From Sphingobacteriales bacterium (GTDB lineage Bacteria; Bacteroidota; Bacteroidia; Chitinophagales; JADIYW01), in the NCBI GenBank assembly GCA_016721245.1, contig JADKIQ010000020.1, positions 47,741 through 111,740 on the forward strand: a DNA stretch of 64,000 nucleotides, given 5' to 3'. Below are positions 35,424 to 45,473 of this stretch, piece after piece; position 1 is the stretch's first letter, and each line of letters starts with the position of its first letter. The position numbers and the translations under genes were made by a program. The notes under the pieces were generated by a model. It saw only the letters and a list, made by a program, of their open reading frames with translations, made no database searches and was not told the DNA's origin.

Positions 35424-38400
35424 ATGAAGTACGTAAACAAATTTAGTATGCTTTTGGCGTTGTGCTTATGTAGTTTTACCTTATTGGCACAAACAACGTT
35501 GAAGGGTAAAGTTACTGATGGTAAAGAAGCCGTAATTGGAGCAAATGTTACCATTAAAGGAACAACAGAAGGAACCGTTACTGATATTGACGGTAACTTT
35601 GAATTAACAACACAACAGCCCACACCGATAACTCTAGTTGTTACGATGGTGGGTATGGCTACCTCTGAAATTTCAGTTGAAGGTAGTAAAGATGATTTGA
35701 GTGTTACACTCTCTGAAGAGACAAGCTTACTGAATGATGTAGTAGTTGCCGCATCTCGTGTGGAAGAGAAAATACTCGAATCGCCGGTAACTATTGAAAA
35801 AATGGATGCAAAAGCAATTAAAACAGCTTCTTCCGCAGATTACTACGATGATTTGGCAAAATTAAAAGGAGTTCAGACTATCAATGGTAGTATGACTTTT
35901 ACATCTGTAAATACACGTGGTTTTGGCGGTATCTCCAACACTCGTTTTGTTCAGTTGATGGATGGTATGGATAATGCTGCTCCTTTACTAAATTTCCCTA
36001 CAGGTAATATTGTTGGTATCGGTGAATTAGATATCAATAATGTTGAGTTGGTACCTGGTGCAGCTTCTGCATTATACGGTCCAAACGCATTCAACGGTAT
36101 CTTACTAATGAATTCAAAAAATCCATTTGAACAACCAGGTTTCAGTATGCAAGTAAAAGGTGGTTTTGCTCAGGCAGACAATGGTTATGGTGTAAAACCA
36201 TTGGGTAGTGCAGCACTTAGATTTGCACATGCATTTAAAAGTAAAAAAACAGGACAGGATTACTTGGCAATAAAAGCCAATTTCAATATTTTCCAGGGTA
36301 CTGACTGGTATGCGAATGATTATACAACCGATAGAAACCTAGGAACTCAGGATAATGTGGGTAATCCTAATTTTGATGGTATGAACACATATGGAGACGA
36401 AAACAGAATTTTTGTTCCTTATGGTGCAATCAGAGGTAATTTAATAGGTGGCGCTGCTGCCAGTTTACAAGCTTCCCCTCTTTTTCAGGCAGCAGTTACT
36501 GCAGGCGTTACAGCTCAGGTAAATGCTCAAATACCAGCTATTACAGCAGGTGTTACAGCAGCTGTAAGACAGCAGGCTTTTCTTAATGCTCAAGCAGGTG
36601 GTGCAGATGTTGCAACTGCTAATGCTTTAGCTGATGCATTTATAGCTTCTCCAACAGGACAAGCTACGATAGCAGCGGGTGTTCAAAATCAGGTTAATAC
36701 GCTTATTTCACAAAATGTAGCTTCACAGCTTCCTATTCAGGCGAACGCACGTGCAACTTCAAAAGTTGACTCTATCAGTTCTTTACTATCCTTGGATTTA
36801 AGAAGAACTGGTTTAACAGAAGATAAATTAATTGATAATCACAAAGCAACTTCCGTAAAAGGAGATTTTGGTGTTTACTTCCGCCCTTTTAAAGATAAAT
36901 CATATGAATTCTCTTATAACTACAGAGTAGGGTACGGTAATTCAGTTTATCAGGGAAGTGAGCGTTATGCATTGAGAAACTTTACTCAACAATTTCATAA
37001 AGCTGAAATTAAAGGAAAAGACTTCTTCGTCCGTTCTTACATGTCTCAAACAAAAGATGGTGATTCTTATAACATGACTGCTTTAGGTGCTTATACCAAT
37101 GAAGCTGTATCTGCATCTTCATCACAATGGGTGCCTACCTATCTGGGAAATTATGCAAACCCTTTAATTCAAACAGCATTGACAACATCTGCAGCAAATG
37201 TTTTGGCTAATGCAGCTGCATTAACTACTGCTTCTCACGATACAGCAAGAGCAAGAGCTGACAGACCATGGACAAGCCTTTCTGCCGAACAACAACAAGC
37301 TGTTATTGAAGGCGTTCGTACTGGGTTATTCCAAAGAGGAGGAGCAGGGTTTATCGATAATTCCCGTTTATTCCATACAGAAGCAATGATAGATTTATCC
37401 CGCTGGACAAAAAAATGGATTGATATACAGATTGGCGGTAACCACAGAATGTATAGCTTAGCAACTCAGGGTACAGTATTCAATGAGGATCCGGATGCAA
37501 GCGGAAACTATAAAAGAATCAAGATTCAGGAATACGGTGCTTTTGTACAATTTCAACGTAAATTCTACAAAGACATGTTTAAATTCCAGGCTTCGGTTCG
37601 TATAGATAAAAACCAGAATTTCAAATTGATTGTTTCTCCTCGTGCTGCATTTGTAGCAACATTAGGTAAAGACAGAAATCATAATATTCGTTTATCTTAT
37701 CAAACTGGTTTCAGAAACCCGGATTCTCAGGCACAATACATTTATTTCCCTACAACAAATATCTTGTTAGGTGGTACTAAATCTAATGCTGAACGCTATG
37801 GCATTTATAACGGTGGTGCATATACACAAGCATCTTACGATGCATTTGTAAGTTCTGTATTATCTGGTGCTGCTGATTTAACATTACTGAAAGAATCTAA
37901 TTTTGATTTTGTGAAACCTGAACAATTACAAGTGGTAGAATTAGGTTACAAAGCTGTTTTATTCAAAAAATTAATGATTGATGTAAACGGATACTTCAAT
38001 ATTTACAAAGACTTTATTACACAAATCACTGTAGTTAGTAAAGACAGTACAAGACATCAGGGTGTTTTGTTACCAGGGGTTTCTCAGGTAATTCAGGGTA
38101 CATCCCGTTCAGCTACAACATGGAGACCATACGTAAACATCCCGGGAAGAACATTCTCTTACGGAGCAGGTATTGGTGTTGGTTACATGTTACCTAAGAG
38201 CATTATGGTTAGAGCAAGTTACAACTTCATGGATTATAAAGTTCAAGGCGGTCAGCCATCTATAGGTACAATTAATGACTTAGGATTTAACGCTTCTAAA
38301 CATCAGATGTATGTTGGTATCACCGGCGATAAAGTTTGGAAAGGCTTAGGGTTCGGAGTGGATTACAGATGGCAGTCTGCTATTTCATGGAGCTCTGACT

Positions 38401-38633
38401 TTGCTGATGGCACAGTAAAAGCACGTGGTATGTTAGATGCTAACTTAAGCTACTTTGTTGAAAAAGCAATGACTACATTTAAAGTAGGTGCTACCAATAT
38501 TGCAGGACCTACTTACAGAACAAACGTAGGTGGTCCGTTTATCGGAAGAACGTTCTATGCTTCAATTACATTTGATCAAAGCAAAATGTGGAAAGCACAT
38601 CACAGCGAAGTAACTGGCGCTAAAGAATTTTAA
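35424..38633 (+). CDS. TonB-dependent receptor with carboxypeptidase-like N-terminal domain
   Basis: A 1069-aa outer-membrane receptor. Signal peptide ends TLLAQ. A carboxypeptidase-regulatory-like domain follows (LKGKVTDGKEAVIGANVTIKG), then the plug domain (NTRGFGGISNTRFVQLMDGM ... GAASALYGPNAFNGILLM), then a long beta barrel to the C-terminus. An Ala/Gln-rich insert without strands (about residues 350-450, nt 36450-36775) interrupts the early barrel, probably as an extracellular or periplasmic loop. No SusD partner follows, so this is not a classic polysaccharide-utilisation pair. The substrate is unknown. Flanked by terminators, so monocistronic. Confidence 0.9.
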   Translation: MKYVNKFSMLLALCLCSFTLLAQTTLKGKVTDGKEAVIGANVTIKGTTEGTVTDIDGNFELTTQQPTPITLVVTMVGMATSEISVEGSKDDLSVTLSEETSLLNDVVVAASRVEEKILESPVTIEKMDAKAIKTASSADYYDDLAKLKGVQTINGSMTFTSVNTRGFGGISNTRFVQLMDGMDNAAPLLNFPTGNIVGIGELDINNVELVPGAASALYGPNAFNGILLMNSKNPFEQPGFSMQVKGGFAQADNGYGVKPLGSAALRFAHAFKSKKTGQDYLAIKANFNIFQGTDWYANDYTTDRNLGTQDNVGNPNFDGMNTYGDENRIFVPYGAIRGNLIGGAAASLQASPLFQAAVTAGVTAQVNAQIPAITAGVTAAVRQQAFLNAQAGGADVATANALADAFIASPTGQATIAAGVQNQVNTLISQNVASQLPIQANARATSKVDSISSLLSLDLRRTGLTEDKLIDNHKATSVKGDFGVYFRPFKDKSYEFSYNYRVGYGNSVYQGSERYALRNFTQQFHKAEIKGKDFFVRSYMSQTKDGDSYNMTALGAYTNEAVSASSSQWVPTYLGNYANPLIQTALTTSAANVLANAAALTTASHDTARARADRPWTSLSAEQQQAVIEGVRTGLFQRGGAGFIDNSRLFHTEAMIDLSRWTKKWIDIQIGGNHRMYSLATQGTVFNEDPDASGNYKRIKIQEYGAFVQFQRKFYKDMFKFQASVRIDKNQNFKLIVSPRAAFVATLGKDRNHNIRLSYQTGFRNPDSQAQYIYFPTTNILLGGTKSNAERYGIYNGGAYTQASYDAFVSSVLSGAADLTLLKESNFDFVKPEQLQVVELGYKAVLFKKLMIDVNGYFNIYKDFITQITVVSKDSTRHQGVLLPGVSQVIQGTSRSATTWRPYVNIPGRTFSYGAGIGVGYMLPKSIMVRASYNFMDYKVQGGQPSIGTINDLGFNASKHQMYVGITGDKVWKGLGFGVDYRWQSAISWSSDFADGTVKARGMLDANLSYFVEKAMTTFKVGATNIAGPTYRTNVGGPFIGRTFYASITFDQSKMWKAHHSEVTGAKEF

Positions 38634-38658
38634 TAAAATCAGGTTACATAAAATACTA

Positions 38659-38687
38659 AGTCCCGAATAATTTCGGGACTTTTTTTG
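38659..38687 (+). terminator. Terminator after the TonB receptor gene
   Basis: AGTCCCGA and TCGGGACT pair across a six-base loop, followed by a T run. Confidence 0.88.
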
Positions 38688-38778
38688 TTTATACACGCGA
38701 GTTAATATTTATACCTGCAAATCCGGATACCAGTGTATTACATTTGTTTTACCCATACTATATTAATCACTATTTATC

Positions 38779-39498
38779 ATGTTTCGACATAGAGGAAAGA
38801 ACAGAACCTATTTGCACAATCTTCGATTGGCAGCGCTGTTGTCATTTATTGCAGGAATGGTAAATAGTATCGGAGTACTGTCGGTCAAAGTATTGACGAC
38901 TAATGTCACAGGTCATTTTGCTTATTTTGCTGAAGAAATGGTAGGTAAACATTATTTCAGTGCACTGGTTTTTTTGCTATACATAATATGTTTCCTTTTA
39001 GGATCATTTATATCCAACTTACTTATAGAATTAGTTGCTAAAAAGAATGTACGTATTTCACATGCCGCACCTATGATTATTGAAATTCTTATATTAGCGG
39101 GCATTGGTATATGGAGTGATACCATTTCTAACGGGCAATTTATTGCCTGTATATTATTATTCACAATGGGTATGCAGAATGCACTTGTTACAATGGTATC
39201 TCAGGCAACAGTTAGAACGACTCATTTAACAGGGCTATTCACTGATTTAGGTATCGAATTATCTCAGTTGTTTTTCTATAAATCACTCGAAGAACAGCAT
39301 AAGCTAAAGAAAAGTATCTACCTCCGATTGGCTATCATTTTATTCTTCTTTATAGGTTGTGTATCAGGAGGCTATTTATACAATGTAATCGCCTTTAAAA
39401 CACTGCTCCTCACAGCTGGATGTTTGATGATAGCAATATTTTATGATAATCTTCGCACAAGATTCTATGTCTTTAAAAGAAAGATCAGGGATTTTTAA
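38779..39498 (+). CDS. DUF1275 (YoaK-like) membrane protein
   Basis: A 239-aa protein with about six hydrophobic segments. The family start is clear (LAALLSFIAGMVNSIGVL ... TTNVTGHFAYFAEE), as is the middle motif MGMQNALVTMVSQATVRTTH followed by LTGLFTDLGIELS. DUF1275 is a widespread membrane family of unknown transport or sensing role. It is convergent with the next gene, with 8 bp between the stops. Confidence 0.85.
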   Translation: MFRHRGKNRTYLHNLRLAALLSFIAGMVNSIGVLSVKVLTTNVTGHFAYFAEEMVGKHYFSALVFLLYIICFLLGSFISNLLIELVAKKNVRISHAAPMIIEILILAGIGIWSDTISNGQFIACILLFTMGMQNALVTMVSQATVRTTHLTGLFTDLGIELSQLFFYKSLEEQHKLKKSIYLRLAIILFFFIGCVSGGYLYNVIAFKTLLLTAGCLMIAIFYDNLRTRFYVFKRKIRDF

Positions 39499-39506
39499 AG
39501 AATGAA

Positions 39507-40511
39507 TCAGACGACACTTTTAAGGTACACTTCTTGTGCAAGATGATTGCTTCCGTTTAGCTTGTTTATCTTACGCAAAATTTCGTGCGCTACTTCCAGA
39601 CTTTTTAATCCATCTAAAGCAGTAACTTTCGGTTCTGTATTAAAAATTAAACATTCAGCAAAACTGTTTAACTCTTCTTTTAAAGCATCATACTCTTCCA
39701 GTACCATTGTTTCCGAATTCAGGTATTTGGTGTTTTCCTCCATCCGTAGTGGAACGGAATTGTGTTTTGCCGTTTCCGATAAGTTTAGCATTTCCGCTTC
39801 TCTGTGCAGAAAATCGAGAGTAATATGATTGTCTTTTTGGAAGAACAGCATTTTACGCATTTTCTGAACAGAAGTTCTGCTGGCAGTAAGATTGGCCACA
39901 CAGCCGTTGTCAAATTCTATTCTTGCATTGGCAATATCTATCTGATCAGATAAGACAGATACACCGCTGGCATTGATACTTTTAATATTTGCTTTTACAA
40001 CAGATAATACGATATCAATATCGTGTATCATGACGTCAAAAATTACAGAATCAGCAGTTCTTTTGGCGTCAAAATGAGATAAACGATGTGCTTCAATGAA
40101 CATCGGATTCATTTCCAGATGCTGCAAGGCCAGAAATGCAGGGTTGAACCGCTCAATATGTCCCACCTGAAATTTAATGCCCGCTTCCCTCACCAGCTCT
40201 ACCAGTCGTTTAGCTTCTTCAAAATTATTGGAAATAGGTTTGTCTATAAATACATGCTTTCCATGACGGATGGCTTTTTCTGCATAATAAAAATGAGAGT
40301 CTGACGGTGTCAGAATATCCACCGCATCGCACTTACTGATCAATTCATCCACATCAGAATAGCATTTAATGGTGTAATCTTCCTGAATGCGCTGCAATTT
40401 GGAAGGTTCCATGTCGAAACAGCCCACTACTTTAAAATAATCAGATTCCAACAGCCTTTCCAAATGCTGTGAACCTAATCTTCCAATGCCGATGACGCCT
40501 ATCTTTATCAT
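39507..40511 (-). CDS. Gfo/Idh/MocA family oxidoreductase
   Basis: A 334-aa NAD(P)-dependent dehydrogenase. The N-terminal Rossmann domain has GVIGIGRLGSQHLERL, then DILTPSDSHFYYAEKAIRHG and HVFIDKPISNN, which holds the EKP-like Lys. The C-terminal domain includes a HDIDIVLS segment. The family acts on sugars and related alcohols; the substrate here is not known. Related Bacteroidota genes are often close to cell-envelope sugar genes, but none are here. Divergent from mtaB. Confidence 0.85.
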   Translation of the reverse strand: MIKIGVIGIGRLGSQHLERLLESDYFKVVGCFDMEPSKLQRIQEDYTIKCYSDVDELISKCDAVDILTPSDSHFYYAEKAIRHGKHVFIDKPISNNFEEAKRLVELVREAGIKFQVGHIERFNPAFLALQHLEMNPMFIEAHRLSHFDAKRTADSVIFDVMIHDIDIVLSVVKANIKSINASGVSVLSDQIDIANARIEFDNGCVANLTASRTSVQKMRKMLFFQKDNHITLDFLHREAEMLNLSETAKHNSVPLRMEENTKYLNSETMVLEEYDALKEELNSFAECLIFNTEPKVTALDGLKSLEVAHEILRKINKLNGSNHLAQEVYLKSVV

Positions 40512-40593
40512 TAATAGAATAAAAATAACCTGCTATTTGATTGTATCACAATTAATTAATCCACGAATTGTGCATTATCCGTATTTTTGCACT

Positions 40594-41910
40594 GTGGTAA
40601 GCGACAAAAAAATAGCATTTCACACCCTGGGTTGTAAGCTCAACTTCTCGGAAACATCCGCCATTGCTCGTCAGATGCAGGAGCGGGGGTTTATAACCGT
40701 TGATTTTGAAGAACCCTCTGATGTATATGTGATTAATACCTGTTCCGTTACAGATCAGGCAGATACCAAGTGCCGTAATATAGTCCGCAAGGCAATGAAA
40801 CAAAATCCAAATGCCTATGTGGTGGTGGTCGGTTGCTACGCGCAATTGAAACCAAAGGAAATCGCTTCCATTAAAGGGGTGGACTTGGTGTTAGGTGCGG
40901 CAGAAAAATTCAGGCTGCCGGAAATTATCACCGATTTAACCAAAAACCCCTGCGGACAGGTATTGGCTTCCGATATTTCAAACGCCAATTTTTTCGTGGA
41001 TGCTTATTCGGTAGGCGACCGGACTCGCTCATTTTTGAAAATTCAGGACGGCTGCGATTACAAATGTTCATTCTGCACCATTCCGTTGGCGCGTGGCAAA
41101 AGCCGCAGCGATATACCAGAGAATGTATTAAACAACGCCAGAGATTTAGCAGCGAAAGGAGTGAAGGAAATTGTGTTAACCGGTGTCAATACCGGCGATT
41201 ATGGCAAAGGGATTGATGGCGATTTTAATTTCTTTGATATTGTCGAAATGCTGGATGAAGTAGAAGGCATTGAACGTTTCCGTATTTCATCCATTGAACC
41301 CAATCTGCTTACAGATGAAATCATTGAATTTGTGGCACAAAGCAAACGCTTCATGCCGCATTTTCATATTCCGCTGCAAAGCGGCAGCGACAAAATGCTG
41401 AAGCTGATGCAGCGCCGTTATAAAAGCGACCTGTATAAAAGCCGTGTAGCAAAAATAAAATCCGTAATGCCGCATGCTTGTATTGGTGTGGATGTAATTG
41501 TGGGTTTTCCGCAGGAAACAGACGATGATTTTTTAGACACCTATAATTTTGTAAACGAACTGGATATTTCTTACCTGCATGTATTCACTTATTCCGAGCG
41601 TGCCAATACCAAAGCCATAGAAATGGACGGTGTGGTGCCGGTTCCGCTGCGCAATCAGCGCAATGCCATGCTGCGAACGCTTAGTGAAAAAAAGAAACGA
41701 TTTTTTTATCAGCAGTTCTTAGGTTCGGAGCGAGAGGCTTTAATGGAGCAGGAGCAATATAGTGAAGTTATGCACGGCTTCACGGATAATTATATAAAGG
41801 TATCGATGCCTTTTGATGCTGCAAAAGTAAATCAGCTTGTCCATGTAGAATTACAGGATTTTGATGATGCCGGTAATGTGAATGCAGCGACTGTAAAAAT
41901 GGCTCATTGA
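40594..41910 (+). CDS. mtaB: tRNA t6A37 methylthiotransferase
   Basis: A radical-SAM enzyme that turns t6A into ms2t6A at position 37 of tRNAs. The N-terminal domain (KIAFHTLGCKLNFSETS) has the three Cys of the auxiliary cluster (with INTCSVT and VVGCYAQ). The radical-SAM CxxxCxxC is in DGCDYKCSFCTIP, and the C-terminus has a TRAM-like domain. The GTG at 40594 gives 438 aa and the expected N-terminus; the longer open frame from 40486 would overlap the divergent oxidoreductase gene. A TATTTTTG box (40582-40589) just upstream could be the -7 promoter element. Confidence 0.92.
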   Translation: MVSDKKIAFHTLGCKLNFSETSAIARQMQERGFITVDFEEPSDVYVINTCSVTDQADTKCRNIVRKAMKQNPNAYVVVVGCYAQLKPKEIASIKGVDLVLGAAEKFRLPEIITDLTKNPCGQVLASDISNANFFVDAYSVGDRTRSFLKIQDGCDYKCSFCTIPLARGKSRSDIPENVLNNARDLAAKGVKEIVLTGVNTGDYGKGIDGDFNFFDIVEMLDEVEGIERFRISSIEPNLLTDEIIEFVAQSKRFMPHFHIPLQSGSDKMLKLMQRRYKSDLYKSRVAKIKSVMPHACIGVDVIVGFPQETDDDFLDTYNFVNELDISYLHVFTYSERANTKAIEMDGVVPVPLRNQRNAMLRTLSEKKKRFFYQQFLGSEREALMEQEQYSEVMHGFTDNYIKVSMPFDAAKVNQLVHVELQDFDDAGNVNAATVKMAH

Positions 41911-41938
41911 TTTTTAATCCTTTTTGTATCTTTCTGTC

Positions 41939-42538
41939 ATGTCAGAACCATTACTCCTTAAAAATTTAGCACGCTTCATCACACTTACCAAAGAGGAAGA
42001 AGCTTATCTGATATCCAAGCTGAAAATTAAAAAACTGCGCAAGAAGCAATATTTTCTGCAGGAAGGAGATGTATGCAAGTATCAGGGATTTGTTTACAAA
42101 GGTTGTTTACGTGCATTTGAGGTAGATGCTAAAGGAGTGGAGCATGTAGCGCAGTTTTCCCCGGAAGACTGGTGGATTGGCGATATTTATAGTTTTTATA
42201 CCAATGAAGTTTCTCGCATGAACATAGAAGCATTGGAGGATACTGAGTTATTTATTTTTGATAAAGACAGTCTGGACGATTTATATGTGAAAATTCCAAA
42301 AATGGAACGCTATTTCCGTTTGCTGATGCAAAATGCGCTGATTTCACTCAGCCAGCGAGTAATTTCTTCTATGTCAAAATCGGCAGCAGAACGTTATTGC
42401 GATTTTATTCAGCGCTATCCGCAGATAGAGCAGCGCGTTCCTAATCACCAGATTGCTTCTTACTTAGGCATTAAGCCGGAATCGCTGAGTCGCATCCGAA
42501 AACAGTACATAAAACCAAAAGATTCTAAGAAATCTTAA
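41939..42538 (+). CDS. Crp/Fnr family transcriptional regulator
   Basis: A 199-aa regulator. The N-terminal cyclic-nucleotide-binding beta barrel (LRKKQYFLQEGDVCKYQGF ... QFSPEDWWIGDIYSF) is followed by a helical linker and a short C-terminal winged-helix (RYCDFIQRYPQIEQRVPNHQ then IASYLGIKPESLSRIRKQ). This is the phylum's common short Crp type without Fnr iron-sulfur Cys. The effector is unknown. The YceI gene 85 bp downstream is a plausible target. Confidence 0.88.
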   Translation: MSEPLLLKNLARFITLTKEEEAYLISKLKIKKLRKKQYFLQEGDVCKYQGFVYKGCLRAFEVDAKGVEHVAQFSPEDWWIGDIYSFYTNEVSRMNIEALEDTELFIFDKDSLDDLYVKIPKMERYFRLLMQNALISLSQRVISSMSKSAAERYCDFIQRYPQIEQRVPNHQIASYLGIKPESLSRIRKQYIKPKDSKKS

Positions 42539-42623
42539 CCTACATCAATATTATTTCTTAAGACAGGTCATTCATTTGAACAGCATTTATGTTGCAACTT
42601 TGCGATATCAAAATTATAGTAAA

Positions 42624-43217
42624 ATGAAAAAAACAATTGTATTCTTTTTCACAGCGATGAGCGCATTCATGCTGCAGGCACAAACACCTAAGACTGTTTG
42701 GAATTTAGACAAATCACATGCTTCTGTAACATTTGGGATTGACCATATGGTGATTTCTGAAGTAGAAGGAAAATTCAAAGAATTCAGCGCAGATATCCAA
42801 TCTGACAAAGTTGATTTTACAGACGTTAAAGGTTCTTTTACAGTAGCGTTAAAAAGTATTGATACAGATAATGAAAAACGCGATGAGCACTTACGGGGTG
42901 CAGATTTTTTCGATGTGGAGAAAAATCCGAACCTGACTTTTGTAATCAAGAAATTTACGAAGGTAAACGGCAAGGTTTATAAAGTTACAGGCGACTTGAC
43001 AATGCACGGTGTAACCAAAACCGTAACGCTGAACGGGAAATTCGGCGGTATCATTAAGGATCCATATGGTTTGACGCGCGCAGGATTAACGGTTACAGGT
43101 GAAATCGACCGTTATGCATTTGATTTGAAATATAACGCAGCTTTAGAAGCGGGAGGACTGGCTCTTGGACAAAAGGTGCGTATCAAGGTCAATCTGGAAT
43201 TTACAAAGGCAAAATAA
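42624..43217 (+). CDS. YceI family periplasmic lipid-binding protein
   Basis: A 197-aa protein. Signal peptide (ending FMLQAQ) and YceI lipocalin-like barrel: WNLDKSHASVTFGIDHM, FTDVKGSFTVALKSIDTDNEKRDEHL, GADFFDVEKNPNLTF and TGDLTMHGVTKTV. YceI proteins bind polyisoprenoid-type lipids. ATG at 42624 is chosen for the signal peptide. Confidence 0.92.
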   Translation: MKKTIVFFFTAMSAFMLQAQTPKTVWNLDKSHASVTFGIDHMVISEVEGKFKEFSADIQSDKVDFTDVKGSFTVALKSIDTDNEKRDEHLRGADFFDVEKNPNLTFVIKKFTKVNGKVYKVTGDLTMHGVTKTVTLNGKFGGIIKDPYGLTRAGLTVTGEIDRYAFDLKYNAALEAGGLALGQKVRIKVNLEFTKAK

Positions 43218-43236
43218 TTTTTTGATTCTTATATTG

Positions 43237-43268
43237 AATACCGCAGTAATAGACTGCGGTATTTTTTA
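43237..43268. terminator. Bidirectional terminator between YceI and lactonase genes
   Basis: AATACCGCAG pairs with CTGCGGTATT across a 7-base loop; T runs follow on the plus side and the A/T flank serves the convergent gene, whose stop is at its edge. Confidence 0.8.
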
Positions 43269-44405
43269 TTTATCAGGATAATACTTAATCTGTACACAAG
43301 TAGGATTTTCAACTTTTATTTTCTTTCCTGTTTTTTTCAATAAACCTGTTTTCTTATTCCTTTTAAATACGATGATATTTCCCGTCGATTGATTGGCTAC
43401 AATCAGAAATTTTCCGGTAGCATCGATACAAAAATTCCGGGGAGTTTTTCCTAAGGTAGATTGATAGGCAACAAATTGCAGTATTCCATTCTCTTGAATA
43501 GAAAAGATGGCGATATTATTTTCTTCCCCTCTATTTGTTGCATATAAAAATTTTCCATCCGGAGAGATATGAATATCAGCACTACTGAATTCAACTTGGG
43601 ATTGTTTAGGATGTGTGGTAATTCTTTGAATACTGTCCAGTTTTCCGTTTTCATAATTATACACACTAATAGTGCCGGATAATTCTTCAATACAATAAGC
43701 AAATTTTCCGTTTGGATGAAAGGTAAAATGTCGTGGACCGCTGCCGGGCACTGCAAATGTTATAGGGTTTTCACTGTCTTTTAATATAGGAGCCTGAAAG
43801 CTGTCAAATGTATAACACCAGATTCTGTCTCCACCCAAATCAGGCAGGAATACATATTTTCCGTCGGGTGAAAAAACAGAAGAATGAATATGCGAATGTT
43901 CCTGACGTGTTTTATGGATGCTGCCTTCTGAATAACGAATGATTTGATTTGCAGGTGCAATATTGCCATCCTGCTGAATAGGATATACCGTGACGCTTCC
44001 ATCGGTATAGTTGGCACTCAGTAAATAGTTTTCAGATTTTGATAAGGAAACATACACCGGATTTTCTCCGCCCGTTTGCCGGCTATTTATAAATGTCAGA
44101 GATTTTTCTGATGGATTAAATTTATAACTGCTGACACTTCCTGCTTTAGGTGTTTTTGCATCGGTGCAGGAATATAAAAATGTACCATTTTGCGATAGGA
44201 TGAGATATCCGGGATTCAATACATCTTTAGCTGAAGTTACTTTTGTTAAATTGCCTGTGATAGTATTCAGTTCATATACATAAATTCCTTCTTTCGTTTT
44301 ATCAAAATTATAGGAGCCAATAAAAACAAATGTTTTTTCTGCAAACACGTTCCATCCGTAAATGAAGAAAAAGATAAACAGCAGTAATATATTTTTCATT
44401 TTCAA
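43266..44405 (-). CDS. Exported seven-bladed lactonase-family propeller protein
   Basis: A 379-aa protein with signal peptide (ending NVFAE) and the PF10282 lactonase pattern: FVFIGSYNFDKTKEGIYVY, YLILSQNGTFLYSC, HSHIHSSVFSPDGKYVFLPD with LGGDRIW, GSGPRHFTFHPNGKFAYC and DGKFLYATNRGEENNIAIF. Cytoplasmic homologues are 6-phosphogluconolactonases; the signal peptide argues for a periplasmic substrate here, so the pathway role is open. Start 44405 or the second Met at 44399. Confidence 0.87.
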   Translation of the reverse strand: MKMKNILLLFIFFFIYGWNVFAEKTFVFIGSYNFDKTKEGIYVYELNTITGNLTKVTSAKDVLNPGYLILSQNGTFLYSCTDAKTPKAGSVSSYKFNPSEKSLTFINSRQTGGENPVYVSLSKSENYLLSANYTDGSVTVYPIQQDGNIAPANQIIRYSEGSIHKTRQEHSHIHSSVFSPDGKYVFLPDLGGDRIWCYTFDSFQAPILKDSENPITFAVPGSGPRHFTFHPNGKFAYCIEELSGTISVYNYENGKLDSIQRITTHPKQSQVEFSSADIHISPDGKFLYATNRGEENNIAIFSIQENGILQFVAYQSTLGKTPRNFCIDATGKFLIVANQSTGNIIVFKRNKKTGLLKKTGKKIKVENPTCVQIKYYPDK

Positions 44406-44436
44406 AATATGTTGTTTGGATAGTTTTTAATAGAAA

Positions 44437-45333
44437 TTATTTAAGAATGGCATCATCATATACAGCTTTGGCAATTCGAGCAATTACAGATTCTAAAACC
44501 GAATCTTCTGCGTAAGCATCATTCACAAAAATTGCCAGTGCAATATGTTTGCCGTTTGGCAGTATGATAATACCTACATCATTGGTGGCCGCTGTTATTC
44601 CCTTTTCTGTATCAGAAGTACCGGTTTTATGCGCAACAGGCGTTCCTTCCGGTAATAAGTTAACAATTCTGTTTTTGCCTGTAGTAGTTTCCAGCATCAC
44701 CTGATAGAGATAATCTGTATTTGTCTTTGATAAGATTTTACCCTGATAAAACTTCGTCAGCAGCTGTACCATCGCGTTGGGTGAACAAACATTGCTGTAT
44801 TGGTTCTGCCACTTCTTATGCATGTCCATTTCGTTGTATTTTATTTCAAAGTCTTCGATTCCCTGTTTGCGGATAAATTTTGCCACTTCTTTGGGCTTTC
44901 CCAGATGATGCAGCAGGGCATCGCAGGATATATTGTCACTTTGAGCAACCATGTAGCGAATCAGCTTATCAAATGTTACATTGATATTGCCGTTGTAAAA
45001 GGAATCGCGCATGAGGCTTGTTGTGTATTTTGCCACGTATTCCGGCGTGAAATGAATTTTATGCTGCAGTGAAAATTCCCCTTTATCTATTCTGTCCAAA
45101 ATGGCGATTGCAACAGGATATTTAAACACACTTTGCATGACACACAATTCGTCGCCGTAATAAGAAACCGAAATACTGTCTTCAATAGCAAAAGCGGAAA
45201 CACTTACTTTCCCTTTTGCATCCTGTGCAATAGTTTTGATTTTTAACAATAGAGAATCATTATCTGCAAAGGCTGAAAAAGGAAGAATTAAGTGGATTAA
45301 TAGCAATGGAATAAAAACACAAAATTTCGGCAT
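44437..45333 (-). CDS. Class A beta-lactamase, probably subclass A2
   Basis: A 298-aa serine beta-lactamase with signal peptide (to about residue 24, AFADN). Catalytic motifs: Ser68-x-x-Lys71 in MQSVFKYP, Ser132-Asp-Asn in QSDNIS, the omega-loop Glu168 in NEMDMHKKWQNQY and Lys236-Thr-Gly in HKTGTS. The QSVFK and EMDM-xxxW-xxQY patterns match the CfxA/PER-like subclass A2 of Bacteroidota. It is likely a chromosomal enzyme; its resistance spectrum cannot be read from sequence. It ends 31 bp before the lactonase gene start on the same strand. Confidence 0.9.
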   Translation of the reverse strand: MPKFCVFIPLLLIHLILPFSAFADNDSLLLKIKTIAQDAKGKVSVSAFAIEDSISVSYYGDELCVMQSVFKYPVAIAILDRIDKGEFSLQHKIHFTPEYVAKYTTSLMRDSFYNGNINVTFDKLIRYMVAQSDNISCDALLHHLGKPKEVAKFIRKQGIEDFEIKYNEMDMHKKWQNQYSNVCSPNAMVQLLTKFYQGKILSKTNTDYLYQVMLETTTGKNRIVNLLPEGTPVAHKTGTSDTEKGITAATNDVGIIILPNGKHIALAIFVNDAYAEDSVLESVIARIAKAVYDDAILK

Positions 45334-45473
45334 GTAATTTGTTTAATTATTACAAAGATAAGGAGCAGGTTTGTCAATTTTTTGTAACTTGCTTTTAATT
45401 TTTAAGAGCATATCCGTAAACATAAAAAATAAGAAAATGAAAAAACTCCTGCTTCCCTTCTGCATTTTATGCT

